A stretch of DNA of 64,000 nucleotides from Ruegeria_C sp041537905 (GCF_041537905.1 NZ_JBGRUO010000007.1:162911-226910), one strand, 5' to 3'; shown: positions 51,191 to 60,788, counted from the first letter of the stretch. Made by a program: numbers and translations. The notes: a model not told the origin generated them from the letters alone.

Positions 51191-52756
51191 TTATTCGATC
51201 CCGTGTTTGCGCAGCGCCTCGGCGATCCGTGCCCGATAGGTCTCGTCGCGAAACGGGAAGGATCGGAAGAACTGCGCTTGTGTAATTTCCTGCCGTTGGC
51301 TCAGCAACCGTTCGGCGCGGACGGAGGCAACACTGGGTTTGCCCGCCATTTCATTGAGCGCCACCGCAATCGCCTGGATCAGGTAATGCGCGCCGGGCGC
51401 ATTGGCCGAACGTTCGATCCATTTGGCCGCTTCATAGTCACGGTTCTGTTGCGACAGGCTGATCGCCCGGGTGCCCAACATGGCATAGAGCATCGGGTCC
51501 AGCGGGCTAAGCGTGCGCGCCTCATCCGACAGGCGGCGGCCGGTTTCGCTGGCGCCGGACACGATCTCGGTCCAGGCGCGCGCATAGAGGCCCTGCGCGA
51601 AACTGGGGCTGAGCGAGGTAGCGCGGTCCAGCCAGCTTTGCGCGCCCGACAGCTCATCAATCAGCCAGAGCGAGCGGCCCATGTTGAAATTGGTGAACGG
51701 GTCCATCGGGTCCAACTCGATCCCGCGCTCAGCAGCACTGCGCGCGGCGTTCACCGCAATATCGCGGTCGCTGCCGTAATGCATGAAGGCAGTCTTGAAA
51801 TGGGCAAAGGACAGCGCGGCATGAGCGCGGGCAAAGCCGGGGTCCATCGCAATGGCCTTTTCGAAATGGGCCATGGCGCGGGCATTGTCGTCCTGATCAA
51901 AACGGTAGAGCGATTGCAGGCCCAGATGATAGGTCGCCCAGACATCTATATTTTCGGGCGATTGCAGCCGCGCCTTGGCGGCCTCGCTGAGCGGGATCTG
52001 CATTTCGACCGCAAAGATCACCTGCGCCACGATGGTTTCGCGGATCTGGTGCACATCATCCAGCGCGGACTGGAACCGCTCCGCCCAGATCACCTGACCG
52101 TCCGAGGTTTCGGCCAGTTCCACGCTGATGCAGACCTGCCGCCCGATCATCTCGACCGAGCCGGTCAGGCAGTAACGCACACCCAGTTTGGCCCTGATCT
52201 CATCCAGATTGCCGTGGTTTGACCGGAACCGGAAGGACGAGCCGCGCGCGATCACCGAAATCCAGCGCAGCCGCGAAATGGCGGCGATCAGTTCATGGGG
52301 GATCGCCTCGCCAAGCGTGGCGGCGGTCATGTCACCGCCCAATACATCAAAAGGCAGGATTGCAAGAGAAGGGTGACGCGAGGCCTGGGTCCAGTCCTCG
52401 TCAGGCTGGTCCAGGTCGGTCTGGGTGTTCGGTTGCGTTGTGGTCGGGGCGGGCTCGATTTCGGCGATCCAGCGCAGGCCCTTCCCATGCACCGTCTTGA
52501 TCGCCGCCTGCAGCGTGCCGGAATCCCCCACCGCGCGGCGGGCGGATTTGATACAGGTCGACAGCGCCGCATCCGACACCGCCCGCCCGTCCCAGAGCAC
52601 ATCAAACAGCTCATCCTTGCCGACCAGCCTGTCACGATGTTCGATCAGGTGCTGGATCAGCGCCAGTGCCAGTGGTTCAGCCTCGACAAGCGCATCGCCG
52701 CGGCGCAATTCCTGCCGCGCGATATCAAATGAAAACGCCCCAAACCGATAAATCAT
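51191..52756 (-). CDS. Winged-helix regulator with TolB-like and TPR domains (CadC-like)
   Basis: A 521-residue protein. Residues 1-95 are an OmpR-type winged helix (YRFGAFSFDIARQELRRGDA, then DAALSTCIKSARRAVGDSG, ending TVHGKGLRWIAEI). Residues 128-250 are the TolB-like domain (SLAILPFDVLGGDMT, YCLTGSVEMIG) and the remainder are TPR repeats. Unlike CadC, no transmembrane segment separates the DNA-binding and TolB domains, so it seems cytoplasmic. The class is common in roseobacters. The signal and targets are unknown. It lies alone on the minus strand between cysteine synthase and the malic-enzyme unit. Confidence 0.84.
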   Translation of the reverse strand: MIYRFGAFSFDIARQELRRGDALVEAEPLALALIQHLIEHRDRLVGKDELFDVLWDGRAVSDAALSTCIKSARRAVGDSGTLQAAIKTVHGKGLRWIAEIEPAPTTTQPNTQTDLDQPDEDWTQASRHPSLAILPFDVLGGDMTAATLGEAIPHELIAAISRLRWISVIARGSSFRFRSNHGNLDEIRAKLGVRYCLTGSVEMIGRQVCISVELAETSDGQVIWAERFQSALDDVHQIRETIVAQVIFAVEMQIPLSEAAKARLQSPENIDVWATYHLGLQSLYRFDQDDNARAMAHFEKAIAMDPGFARAHAALSFAHFKTAFMHYGSDRDIAVNAARSAAERGIELDPMDPFTNFNMGRSLWLIDELSGAQSWLDRATSLSPSFAQGLYARAWTEIVSGASETGRRLSDEARTLSPLDPMLYAMLGTRAISLSQQNRDYEAAKWIERSANAPGAHYLIQAIAVALNEMAGKPSVASVRAERLLSQRQEITQAQFFRSFPFRDETYRARIAEALRKHGIE

Positions 52757-52803
52757 CGCCAGATCATAACAGCAAATACAGTTCTGTCTAAATCCTGTGC
52801 CGC

Positions 52804-54054
52804 TCAGTCGAAGACATGGCCATGCTGGTATTGTTCATCCTGCCCGGCGGCGGCCGTCAGGGCGGCAACATTGTCCTTGGTGAAGAAGCCATCATATTTG
52901 TGGCAGCGCTCGATATATTCGGTGATCAGCAACGTGTAGCGCGAATGCTTCGAGAAGATCTGTTTCAGGTTTGGATCGTCTTTGCATTCGCCCACCACAT
53001 GCGCCAGAAACGGCACGCCTTTGTCCTTTAGCGTGTTGACCACGAAATCGACGTTCTTTTCGCCGCCCGCATGGTCGCCATCCTTGATCTCGACCGCCAT
53101 GTGATGCAGGCGACGCCCGAAATTGCGCACGAAATCCTCGGTCGGCATCGGCAGCCGGTCAAATGAATTGACGAAGGAGGGCGTGTTGTTGGCGGTGAAG
53201 ACCTTGGCAGGCGATTTCTTGTCGTCATCCACATGCGGGTTGCGGTTGACATTGGTGGACGAGTTCATGTCCGAGATATTGTAGGCCCCCCAGAAATAGT
53301 ATGGCACCATGGTCAGGAATTCGAGGATCGCGTCCTCGCGCTCTCCGGCCAGAATACGGGTGGCCATATGATCCAGCCCCAGCATCAGCGGCGAGATATT
53401 GCTGTCCGCGCCAAAGGCGGCGGCCTGATCCAGACGGGCGCGTTCCTCGGCGCTCAACTCGATCACATCGCCGAGGCCCAGGGAATTGGGATTGTTGAAA
53501 TCCAGGTTGGAATATCCCACCCGATTGGCGGTGAAATCCGAGGGCGTGGTGAACAGGAACCCGTTGCCGGTATAAAACGGGTTTTCCGTGTCGCCCGCAT
53601 ATTCGAACCGCATGTTCTGATCCTCCAGCGTGTCACGCAGGAATTTCAGATCACTCGCCGCATAGATTTCGCCCACATACCGGGTCTGCGGCATCTTGCG
53701 CGCCAGCGGGTACATGCGGTTGATGCGGGGAATGAAATCCTCGAACGCATCGCTGAGCGGCGCCATCAGGATCAGGGCTGGATAGTCGGGATGCGAATGC
53801 AGCACCGAGAAGCGATGCGTGCGGCCCAGATAGCTGGCGGTATGCCGGTAAGGCGTCATGACATAGAGCTCGACAATGGTGTCCAGTATCGCGTCCGGCT
53901 CGACCTGCTGCACCACGGCGCGCATATTGCCGACCTGATCGGCAATGCCGGAGGATTGGCGGCGTTCGTAGATGCGCGGCAGGTACTCGGTAAAGAAGTC
54001 CGAGTTCTTTTTGTCTCCACGGGGCTGATAGCTCATCAGGTCGAATGTCATCAT
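52804..54054 (-). CDS. Probable VOC-superfamily metalloprotein, unknown function
   Basis: A 416-residue soluble protein. The C-terminal part (RRLHHMAVEIKDGDHAGG, then GVPFLAHVVGECKDDPNL) resembles the second half of a 4-hydroxyphenylpyruvate-dioxygenase-like vicinal oxygen chelate fold, where HHMAVEI carries a metal-binding histidine. The earlier HRFSVLHSHPDYPALILMAP segment could be its partner half. This is by eye and uncertain. It starts at ATG 54054, overlapping the malic enzyme stop (ATGATGA), so it is translationally coupled to malic enzyme. It may act on a 2-oxo acid. An upstream open frame to 54369 is arginine-rich and antisense-like, so I reject it. Confidence 0.55.
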   Translation of the reverse strand: MMTFDLMSYQPRGDKKNSDFFTEYLPRIYERRQSSGIADQVGNMRAVVQQVEPDAILDTIVELYVMTPYRHTASYLGRTHRFSVLHSHPDYPALILMAPLSDAFEDFIPRINRMYPLARKMPQTRYVGEIYAASDLKFLRDTLEDQNMRFEYAGDTENPFYTGNGFLFTTPSDFTANRVGYSNLDFNNPNSLGLGDVIELSAEERARLDQAAAFGADSNISPLMLGLDHMATRILAGEREDAILEFLTMVPYYFWGAYNISDMNSSTNVNRNPHVDDDKKSPAKVFTANNTPSFVNSFDRLPMPTEDFVRNFGRRLHHMAVEIKDGDHAGGEKNVDFVVNTLKDKGVPFLAHVVGECKDDPNLKQIFSKHSRYTLLITEYIERCHKYDGFFTKDNVAALTAAAGQDEQYQHGHVFD

Positions 54055-55715
54055 GCGTCTCCGGTTGCGAAGTCTGTGTAGTGCGGGGTCCAGAATTTGG
54101 CTGCGATCGCTGCCTGCAGCTCGTCTTTGGTTGTTTGCGGGGCAACGCCATCGGCCTGTGCGGTCAGCCCCACAGCCAGTGCGATCTGACGGCTGACATC
54201 GCGGATATCGGACACATCCGGCAGCAGGCTGGCGCGGCGGTCGGCCTGTGCGGGCGAGAGCGCTGCCAGAGCCTCGGCGGCGGCGATGAACATGGTTTCG
54301 GTCACTCGCGTCGCGCCTGCGGCCAGCACGCCCAGCCCCATTCCGGGGAAGATGTACGAGTTGTTGCATTGGGCGATGTGATGGCTGTCACCCTTGTAAC
54401 TGACCGGGTCGAAAGGGCTGCCGGTGGCGACAATGGCTTTGCCGTCGGACCAATGGATGATCTGTTCCGGCGTCGCCTCGATCCGCGAGGTCGGGTTCGA
54501 CAGCGGTAGCACGATGGGATGATCGCAGCTTGCGGCCATGGTACGAATGATCTCTTCGGTGAAAAGTCCGGCCTGACCGCTGACACCGACCAGAATGTTG
54601 GGTTTGGCCTGGGTGATCACGTCGAGCAAGGAAATGTCGCCTTCCGCCCATCCGCTCACTTTGGCGGTGGGCTGCACCAGCGTTTGCTGGAAGGGCAGCA
54701 GCCCCGTCATCGCGTCGGTGATCAACCCGTGCCGGTCGACCATATAGACCCGGTCGCGAGCATCCGCCTCGGACAACCCTTGCTTGACCATCAGCTTGAT
54801 CAGTTCCTCGGCGATTCCCGCCCCGGCCGATCCGGCACCCAGAAAGGCGATGCGCGATTCCTTGAGCGGCACCCCGGTCACATTGGCTGCGGCCAGCAGC
54901 GTGCCTGCGGTGACGGCAGCGGTGCCCTGAATGTCATCGTTGAAGGTGCAAAGCTGGTCACGATACTTGGCCAACAGAGGCGCGGCGTGCTGCTGGGCAA
55001 AATCCTCGAACTGCAGCAGCACATGCGGCCATTTCCGTTTCACCGCCTGCACGAAGAGATCGACGAACTCAAAATACTCCTCACCCGAAACCCGTTCATG
55101 TCGCCAGCCGATATACAGCGGATCGTCCAGACGTTCCTGATTGTTGGTGCCGGGATCGAGCAGGATCGGCAATGTCACCGCCGGATCGACACCACCGGCA
55201 CCGGAATAGAGCGAGAGCTTGCCGATCGGGATGCCCATGCCGCCCGCGCCCTGATCGCCCAGCCCCAGAATGCGCTCGCCATCGGTGACCACGATTGCCT
55301 GCACATCGGATATGATGGCGTTGTCGAGGATCTGTTCCATCTGATCGCGCTTGGGGTAGGGGATGATAAGCCCGCGTGGATGGCGGTAGATCTCGCTGAA
55401 CTGTTTGCAGGCATCACCTACCACCGGTGTATAGATGATCGGCATCATCTCGGGCAGGTGACGGATCAGCAGGGCATAGAACAGGGTTTCGTTATCATCC
55501 TGCAGGTTGCGCAGATATATATGTTGCTCGATTGGCGAGGTCTGGGAGAGGAACGCGGCATAGGCGCGGTCGATCTGTTCGTCCAGCGTCTCGATATGCG
55601 GTGGCAGCAGTCCGGTGAGGCCAAGTTGGTCGCGTTCCGCCTGCGAAAAGGCGGTTCCCTTGTTCAGCAGGGGGTTGGCCAGATAGTGCAGATTGGCGGG
55701 GCCGGTCTGTGTCAT
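54051..55715 (-). CDS. NAD-dependent malic enzyme
   Basis: A 554-residue malic enzyme of the large (SfcA/MaeA) type without a phosphotransacetylase domain. MMPIIYTPVVGDACKQFSEI, VVTDGERILGLGDQGAGGMG, FNDDIQGTAAVTAGTLLAA and FLGAGSAGAGIAEELIKLM are the family signatures, with the catalytic tyrosine in IYTPVVG and the metal ligands in EDFA and FNDDIQ. It decarboxylates malate to pyruvate, making NADH. The ATG at 55715 has GGAGA eight bases upstream; the longer frame is untranslated leader. It ends in an ATGATGA overlap with the downstream VOC-like gene. Confidence 0.93.
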   Translation of the reverse strand: MTQTGPANLHYLANPLLNKGTAFSQAERDQLGLTGLLPPHIETLDEQIDRAYAAFLSQTSPIEQHIYLRNLQDDNETLFYALLIRHLPEMMPIIYTPVVGDACKQFSEIYRHPRGLIIPYPKRDQMEQILDNAIISDVQAIVVTDGERILGLGDQGAGGMGIPIGKLSLYSGAGGVDPAVTLPILLDPGTNNQERLDDPLYIGWRHERVSGEEYFEFVDLFVQAVKRKWPHVLLQFEDFAQQHAAPLLAKYRDQLCTFNDDIQGTAAVTAGTLLAAANVTGVPLKESRIAFLGAGSAGAGIAEELIKLMVKQGLSEADARDRVYMVDRHGLITDAMTGLLPFQQTLVQPTAKVSGWAEGDISLLDVITQAKPNILVGVSGQAGLFTEEIIRTMAASCDHPIVLPLSNPTSRIEATPEQIIHWSDGKAIVATGSPFDPVSYKGDSHHIAQCNNSYIFPGMGLGVLAAGATRVTETMFIAAAEALAALSPAQADRRASLLPDVSDIRDVSRQIALAVGLTAQADGVAPQTTKDELQAAIAAKFWTPHYTDFATGDA

Positions 55716-55875
55716 CTCGGGGTCTCCTGACGTAAACATCGCCTTGCGTGTGATACACCATGCACATCGCGGGTGCGTTGGGGAAGCTTGGAGTGCACTC
55801 AAAAACCAGCTATTTTGCGGGTTTAGCTGTCGCAGGCATGCGCGATAGCCGTACGGCATGAGAAGGAGCGGTGCG

Positions 55876-56604
55876 ATGTCCGGGCAAGCACAGACCCGCA
55901 GGTTTTTCGAGGTGATCGGCGAGGATTCTGCCTGCAGGCTCAGCCCCTATTGTTGGCGAATCCGGATGGCACTGGCCCATAAGCGGCTGGAATATGACCT
56001 CCAGCCCTGGCACATCACCGAAAAGGACCGTATCGCCGCCTCCGGTGGCATAACCGCGCCGGTCCTTGTGGAGGACGGGCAGTGGGTGCGCGACAGCTGG
56101 CAGATCGCGCTTTATCTTGATGAGGCCCACCCTGAACACCCGCTGATGCCCGGTCCCGCTGCCCTGTCGCGCTGCCGGTTCCTGAACAGCTGGGCCGACA
56201 GCGCGCTGCATCCGGCGCTGTTTCGCGCGGTGATCGCCGAACAGTTCCCGCTGACCGCCGAGATCGACAAATCCTATTACCGGGAACGCACATTGACCAA
56301 GTTCGGCCAAAGCGTCGAGGAGATCGGTGCAAACCCCGAGCCCGCAGCCGCGCAGGTCTGCGCGGCACTGGCCCCGGTGGAGGATGCCCTGTCGCTCGCG
56401 CCGTATCTGGGCGGCGATGCGCCCGACTACGGCGACTATATCCTGTTTGGCACGTTCCAATGGGCGCGGGTGGTCAGTCAGCGCCACTTCTGGACGGAAG
56501 GATCGGCGCTGGAGCGCTGGTTCGGCACGCTTTTGGATGCCTTTGACGGCATGGGCCGAGCACAGCCGCCACGCGCCCATTGGGACCTGCCGCCGCTTAC
56601 CTGA
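55876..56604 (+). CDS. Glutathione S-transferase family protein
   Basis: A 242-residue protein with an N-terminal thioredoxin-like GST domain (LSPYCWRIRMALAHKRLEYD, with the Ser/Cys thiol-stabilising position in SPYCW; GGITAPVLVEDGQW carries the cis-proline) and an all-alpha C-terminal domain. ATG 55876 has AAGGAG upstream. It is divergent from the malic enzyme gene and ends eight bases into the 3' end of the GMC oxidoreductase gene. Substrate unknown. Confidence 0.87.
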   Translation: MSGQAQTRRFFEVIGEDSACRLSPYCWRIRMALAHKRLEYDLQPWHITEKDRIAASGGITAPVLVEDGQWVRDSWQIALYLDEAHPEHPLMPGPAALSRCRFLNSWADSALHPALFRAVIAEQFPLTAEIDKSYYRERTLTKFGQSVEEIGANPEPAAAQVCAALAPVEDALSLAPYLGGDAPDYGDYILFGTFQWARVVSQRHFWTEGSALERWFGTLLDAFDGMGRAQPPRAHWDLPPLT

Positions 56605-58177
56605 GCAGGGCCGCGCGGTTGTCGCTGATATGTTTGGCGGTGCGGAACACCAAAGCGGCCAGCGTCGCGGTGGGGTTCACGGCGCCGGGGGTTGGAAACA
56701 GGCTCGCGCCTGCCAGAAACAAGTTCTCGACATCATGGGTTTGCCCATAGGAATTGGTCACCGAGGTTGCCAGATCATCCCCCATGATCGTGCCGCCGAT
56801 CATATGCATGGGCGCGCGCTTGCCCGCCCAAGGCTCGCTGACCCCGGCCGCCTTGAAGATCTTGAGTCCTTCGGCCTTGGCCAGACCAGAGCGTGCCGCG
56901 TTATCCTTCGGCAGGGTGTTGGTGACCTTTGCTGCGGGCAGTCCAAAGCGGTCTTTCTGGCTGTCCAGCTCGATCCGGTTTTCCGGGATGCTGGTTTCTT
57001 CGCAGAGCACGGTCATGTTGCCGTAATGCCGGGCGGCGCGGCGCATATAGTCATCCAGCGCTGCGCCATATAGCTCGGGCCGGGCCAGCGCCAGCCCCAG
57101 CAGATCGTTGGGTTTTGTGGCCTGCGCTGCCAACCAGGCGCGGCTGCCAAAGGCACCGTTTGCGGGAGTCTTGTCGTCATAGCCCTCAAGACACAGCGTA
57201 TTGGCTCCCGTCACGCCCAGATAGGGCTCTGTCTCGTCCGGGAACAGCCCGTGGATTGTGGTCAGCGCATGCGAGGTGAAATGACGGCCCAGCAACCCGC
57301 TGCCATTGCCCAACCCGTCCGGGTGCTTGTCAGTGGCCGAAAGCAGCAAAAGCCGCGCGTTCCAGATCGTGTGACAGGCCGGGATCACGATTGAGGCAGG
57401 TTGCAGATGCCGCGCGCCGTCGGCGTCGAGATATTCGACACCGGTGGCGCGCCTGCCCGCCGGGTCGGTGGTGATCTTGCTGACATAAGCATGGTGGCGC
57501 AGCTTGGCTCCGGCCTTGAGCGCTTTGGGCCATTGCAGCACCAGCGGATTGGCCAGCGCGCCGATCGGGCAGCCCGCATCGCACCAGCCGTCCAGAATGC
57601 AGCCCGCCCTGCCGTCATAGCTCTGGCTGTTGACTGCCAGCGAGTTGGGCACCAGCGACAGCCCCACCGCGTCAAACCCTTTCTTCAGCGCCTGCGACTG
57701 GCGCGAGAGCGGCAGGGGCGGCATCGGGTAGGGATCGCTTTGCGGCGACCATTGATCGGTCTTTGCATCTCCCGAGACGCCAAAATAGGCCTGCGCATGG
57801 TCGTACCAGGGCCGCAGATCGTCATAGCTGATCGGCCAGTCCAGGCTTTTGCCATGCAGCGTCCTGACCCGGAAATCATCCGGGTGTAGCCGGTACCAGT
57901 TGGCATACCAGTGCAGCCCCGCACCACCCGTGCCCCAGCCCATGGCAAAATTCGCGGCGCCCACCAGATCGCCAGTCTCGATCACTTCCGGCCCTGCCCA
58001 TCGCAACCGACGCGACCAGATTTGCGAGCTGACCATCTCGGACAGTTTGCGCTCGGGGCCTGCCTCCAGCACCAGAACCGAGAAGCCCGCCTCGGCCAGT
58101 TCGGCGGCCATGGTGCTGCCCGCGATGCCGGACCCGGCGATAACCACGTCTACAGGATCATGGATGTGATCACTCAT
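56597..58177 (-). CDS. GMC-family FAD-dependent dehydrogenase
   Basis: A 526-residue GMC oxidoreductase resembling the large subunit of gluconate 2-dehydrogenase-type enzymes. VDVVIAGSGIAGSTMAAELA is the FAD-binding motif, GWCDAGCPIGA carries the conserved cysteine pair of this branch, and LFLAGASLFPTPGAVNPTAT is the C-terminal active-site strand. It should oxidise an alcohol, sugar or sugar acid. The ATG at 58177 lies five bases after the small-subunit stop, so the two genes form an operon. No membrane cytochrome c subunit, usual in gluconate dehydrogenase, is encoded here. Confidence 0.86.
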   Translation of the reverse strand: MSDHIHDPVDVVIAGSGIAGSTMAAELAEAGFSVLVLEAGPERKLSEMVSSQIWSRRLRWAGPEVIETGDLVGAANFAMGWGTGGAGLHWYANWYRLHPDDFRVRTLHGKSLDWPISYDDLRPWYDHAQAYFGVSGDAKTDQWSPQSDPYPMPPLPLSRQSQALKKGFDAVGLSLVPNSLAVNSQSYDGRAGCILDGWCDAGCPIGALANPLVLQWPKALKAGAKLRHHAYVSKITTDPAGRRATGVEYLDADGARHLQPASIVIPACHTIWNARLLLLSATDKHPDGLGNGSGLLGRHFTSHALTTIHGLFPDETEPYLGVTGANTLCLEGYDDKTPANGAFGSRAWLAAQATKPNDLLGLALARPELYGAALDDYMRRAARHYGNMTVLCEETSIPENRIELDSQKDRFGLPAAKVTNTLPKDNAARSGLAKAEGLKIFKAAGVSEPWAGKRAPMHMIGGTIMGDDLATSVTNSYGQTHDVENLFLAGASLFPTPGAVNPTATLAALVFRTAKHISDNRAALLR

Positions 58178-58181
58178 GCGT

Positions 58182-58718
58182 TCACCATGGCTTGGGCGGG
58201 GCGATATGGGCCAGATAGGGAATGTCAAGCTGGGCAAACCCGGCCTCGGTTCCATAGACCATATCCACCGCGTCGCTGCGGGATATGAAGTAGAAGAAAT
58301 TGGGGTCGGGGGTTGTCCAGGCTTCGGTCTTCGACCCGGCCGCCGCCGCCACGATCTCTGCGCTTTGTTGTGGGTCCAGCCGGGCGAAACCCATGGCGAA
58401 CCTGTGCTGGCTTTCCTGTTCTATCCCGGCGATACCGCCGCGATAGAAAGGCAGCATCGCGCCGCTGTCGAGATAGCGCAGCAGCAGCATGGAGTCGCTG
58501 AACCCGCCTGAGACATTCTGGTCAACATAGCGTGCCACCCCGGCCCGCGCCGCGCCGGGTGCCAGCAGATCGCACCATTTCGACAGGGTCTCAGCCTCGG
58601 GTTCGGTGAGTGACATACGTGGGTCCCCTTCGTGGCTTTGGCCAATCACCATGCGCGGTGCCGCGCTGATCAGCGCGGCGGTGCGGAGAATATTGGCGAT
58701 GAAGCGTCTGCGTTTCAT
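58182..58718 (-). CDS. Gluconate 2-dehydrogenase subunit 3-like protein
   Basis: A 178-residue protein starting KRRRFIANILRTAALISAAP, which looks like a twin-arginine signal, followed by LTEPEAETLSKWCDLLAPGA and GARYVDQNVSG-like helices of the small subunit of gluconate 2-dehydrogenases. It partners the GMC flavoprotein encoded downstream and may carry the complex across the inner membrane by the Tat route, since the large subunit has no signal peptide of its own. Start ATG 58718. Confidence 0.82.
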   Translation of the reverse strand: MKRRRFIANILRTAALISAAPRMVIGQSHEGDPRMSLTEPEAETLSKWCDLLAPGAARAGVARYVDQNVSGGFSDSMLLLRYLDSGAMLPFYRGGIAGIEQESQHRFAMGFARLDPQQSAEIVAAAAGSKTEAWTTPDPNFFYFISRSDAVDMVYGTEAGFAQLDIPYLAHIAPPKPW

Positions 58719-58864
58719 CCTGTCAGTACCCCTGTACAGCGGGTTGTCCCCAGTCTAGGCGATTTCGGGGTGTTCGGTCCAATCCTGCCGTCCCCAAACG
58801 CATCGGGGCCTTGCCGGATCGCGCCTGCTACCCTCCAATGGCGAGATATCAGAGAGGTCATGCC

Positions 58865-59272
58865 ATGCACGTCTTTGAAATTCTGTGGATCGTCCTGCTG
58901 CGGTTTCGCCCGCTGCCCCGAATCTGGGCGATTTGCCTGATTGCGGTCAATCTGGCCGCGCTGTTCTTTCTGAATACACCTTACGGCAAGTTGGCCCTAT
59001 TGGCGGCGCTGATGGGCATCGCGGTGATGATGGTACTCTATACGCGGCTGGGTTTCGTGCGGCTCTTGGGCATCGGCCATGTGTTCTGGATACCGATGTT
59101 GATCTGGTTCGCGTCAGCAATGCCAGACCAGCAGGCCAATCCGGCGCTTTATTGGTGGGTGGTGATGCTGATTGCTTTCAACACCACCTCACTGGTGGTA
59201 GATGCGACAGATGTGATCCGCTACCTGCGGGGCGAGCGGGCACCGCATTATCGCTGGCCCCCGTCCTCATAG
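58865..59272 (+). CDS. Small membrane protein of unknown function
   Basis: A 135-residue protein with four predicted transmembrane segments (about residues 20-38, 43-58, 67-86 and 96-116). No family is recognised. It starts at ATG 58865, with GAGAGG upstream and within a longer frame from 58811 that has no ribosome-binding site. It is divergent from the GMC operon and lies 240 bases before the chaperone genes. The 243 bases to the next gene hold nothing I can assign. Confidence 0.6.
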   Translation: MHVFEILWIVLLRFRPLPRIWAICLIAVNLAALFFLNTPYGKLALLAALMGIAVMMVLYTRLGFVRLLGIGHVFWIPMLIWFASAMPDQQANPALYWWVVMLIAFNTTSLVVDATDVIRYLRGERAPHYRWPPSS

Positions 59273-59514
59273 CAGTGTCTTCTGCGCAGGGTCAGTCGGC
59301 CTTGGCCCGGAAATACCCGCGCGACTGCCGCACGGGCCTTTCGACGCTAACAGCCGCCCGAATATCCGAATGGTGAATCCCGCGCCACATCTTGGCAACA
59401 CCGTTGGGCTCTTTTGGGGAGCGCAGTTCCGGTTTGACCGGTTGGAAACGCGTGATAAAAATTGCTCAAGGGCGTCCGATGAACCGCTGGCGGCCATAAC
59501 AGAGCGAGGCGAGG

Positions 59515-60447
59515 ATGAGCGACGATCCCTATTCCGTGCTGGGCGTTTCGAAAGACGCCTCTGACGCCGAGATCAAGAAAGCCTACCGGCGCATCGCCAA
59601 GGAATGCCACCCGGATCTGAAACCCGGCGACGCTGAGGCCGAGGCAAAGTTCAAAGCCGCTGCCGCCGCCTATGACCTGCTCAAGGATGCCGAAAAGCGG
59701 GCGCGGTTTGATCGGGGTGAGATTGATGCCTCGGGACAGGAAAAGCCGCAGCAGCACTATTATCGCGACTATGCCGAGGCGGCGGGAAACCCCTATCGCA
59801 CAGGACCCAATTTTGGTGATCAGCCGGATATGTCCGACATCTTTTCGGAATTCATGCGCGGGCGCGGCCAGAGCGGATTCGGGCAACGCGAGGCCTATGA
59901 GTTTCACGCGCCCGGCCGCAACCGCCAGTATACTCTGCAAATCTCGTTTCTGGATGCGGTCTATGGTGCCAGCCAGAAGCTGACCCTGCCCGATGGCGAC
60001 CGGGTCGAGGTTAAAATCCCCGCCGGGATCACCGATGGCCAGACCATCCGGCTGCGCGGCAAGGGCGATGCCGGCATGGGTAAGGGCGCGCCGGGGGATG
60101 CCTTGGTCACAATCAGCGTCGCGCCGCATCCGCTGTTCCAGCGCGAGGGGGATGATATCCGCATCACTCTGCCGATCTCGCTCGATGAGGCGATCCTGGG
60201 CGGCAAGGTTCCCGCGCCTACGATCGACGGCAAGGTGAACGTCATGGTCCCGCCCGGCACCAGCAGCGGCCGCATGTTGCGACTACGTGGCAAGGGGGTC
60301 AGGAAACGCGGCGGTTCGGACCGGGGTGATCAACTGATCGAGCTGACCGTGACGATGCCGAAAGAGGTCGACGAAGACCTGAAACAGTTCATGGAGACGT
60401 GGCGCGATGTCCACGGCTACGATCCACGCGCGGGGATGCCGTCATGA
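59515..60447 (+). CDS. CbpA-like DnaJ-family co-chaperone
   Basis: A 310-residue J-protein. The J domain (DPYSVLGVSKDASDAEIKKA) has the HPD motif at residues 32-34, followed by a linker and the two C-terminal peptide-binding beta domains (LQISFLDAVYGASQKLTLPD; NVMVPPGTSSGRMLRLRGKG). The DnaJ zinc-finger is absent, so this is the CbpA type. It stimulates DnaK ATPase. It is coupled to a CbpM-like gene by an ATGA overlap. Ribosome-binding site GAGGCGAGG is just upstream of ATG 59515. Confidence 0.93.
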   Translation: MSDDPYSVLGVSKDASDAEIKKAYRRIAKECHPDLKPGDAEAEAKFKAAAAAYDLLKDAEKRARFDRGEIDASGQEKPQQHYYRDYAEAAGNPYRTGPNFGDQPDMSDIFSEFMRGRGQSGFGQREAYEFHAPGRNRQYTLQISFLDAVYGASQKLTLPDGDRVEVKIPAGITDGQTIRLRGKGDAGMGKGAPGDALVTISVAPHPLFQREGDDIRITLPISLDEAILGGKVPAPTIDGKVNVMVPPGTSSGRMLRLRGKGVRKRGGSDRGDQLIELTVTMPKEVDEDLKQFMETWRDVHGYDPRAGMPS

Positions 60448-60785
60448 GCCGCACCTATACCGAAACCCAACTCGTTGCGACGATCACACGGCTTACGCCC
60501 GACCGGCTGACCGAATACCTCGCGGCGGAAATCGTCATCCCGACGCAGTCCGATCAGGGACTGGTCTATCAGAGCCTTGACGTAGCGCGGCTGGAACTGG
60601 CCTGTGAATTGCACGACCAGTATGAGATGGAGGCGGATGCGCTATCAATGATGATCTCGCTCATCGACCAGATGCATGGGTTGCGCGCAGAGCTGCGAGA
60701 GGTACTCGGGGCGGTGCAAGCGCAGCCCGACCCGGTGCGTCAGACGCTGATCGAGGCGATCGGCGTGGCACGGTTCAAGCGCTAG
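60444..60785 (+). CDS. CbpM-like chaperone modulator
   Basis: A 113-residue protein with an N-terminal MerR-like winged helix (YTETQLVATITRLTPDRLTE) and a C-terminal helical segment (LIDQMHGLRAELREVLGAVQ). CbpM inhibits the J-protein CbpA by direct binding, and the gene follows the cbpA-like gene with a four-base overlap, which is the standard pairing. Sequence similarity to E. coli CbpM looks modest, so the call rests on fold pattern and context. Confidence 0.75.
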   Translation: MSRTYTETQLVATITRLTPDRLTEYLAAEIVIPTQSDQGLVYQSLDVARLELACELHDQYEMEADALSMMISLIDQMHGLRAELREVLGAVQAQPDPVRQTLIEAIGVARFKR

Positions 60786-60788
60786 GGC

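Noticed and set aside
54055..54369. N-terminal extension of the VOC-like gene
   Set aside because: The additional 105 residues are arginine-rich and lie within the malic enzyme coding sequence; the ATGATGA start is far more plausible.
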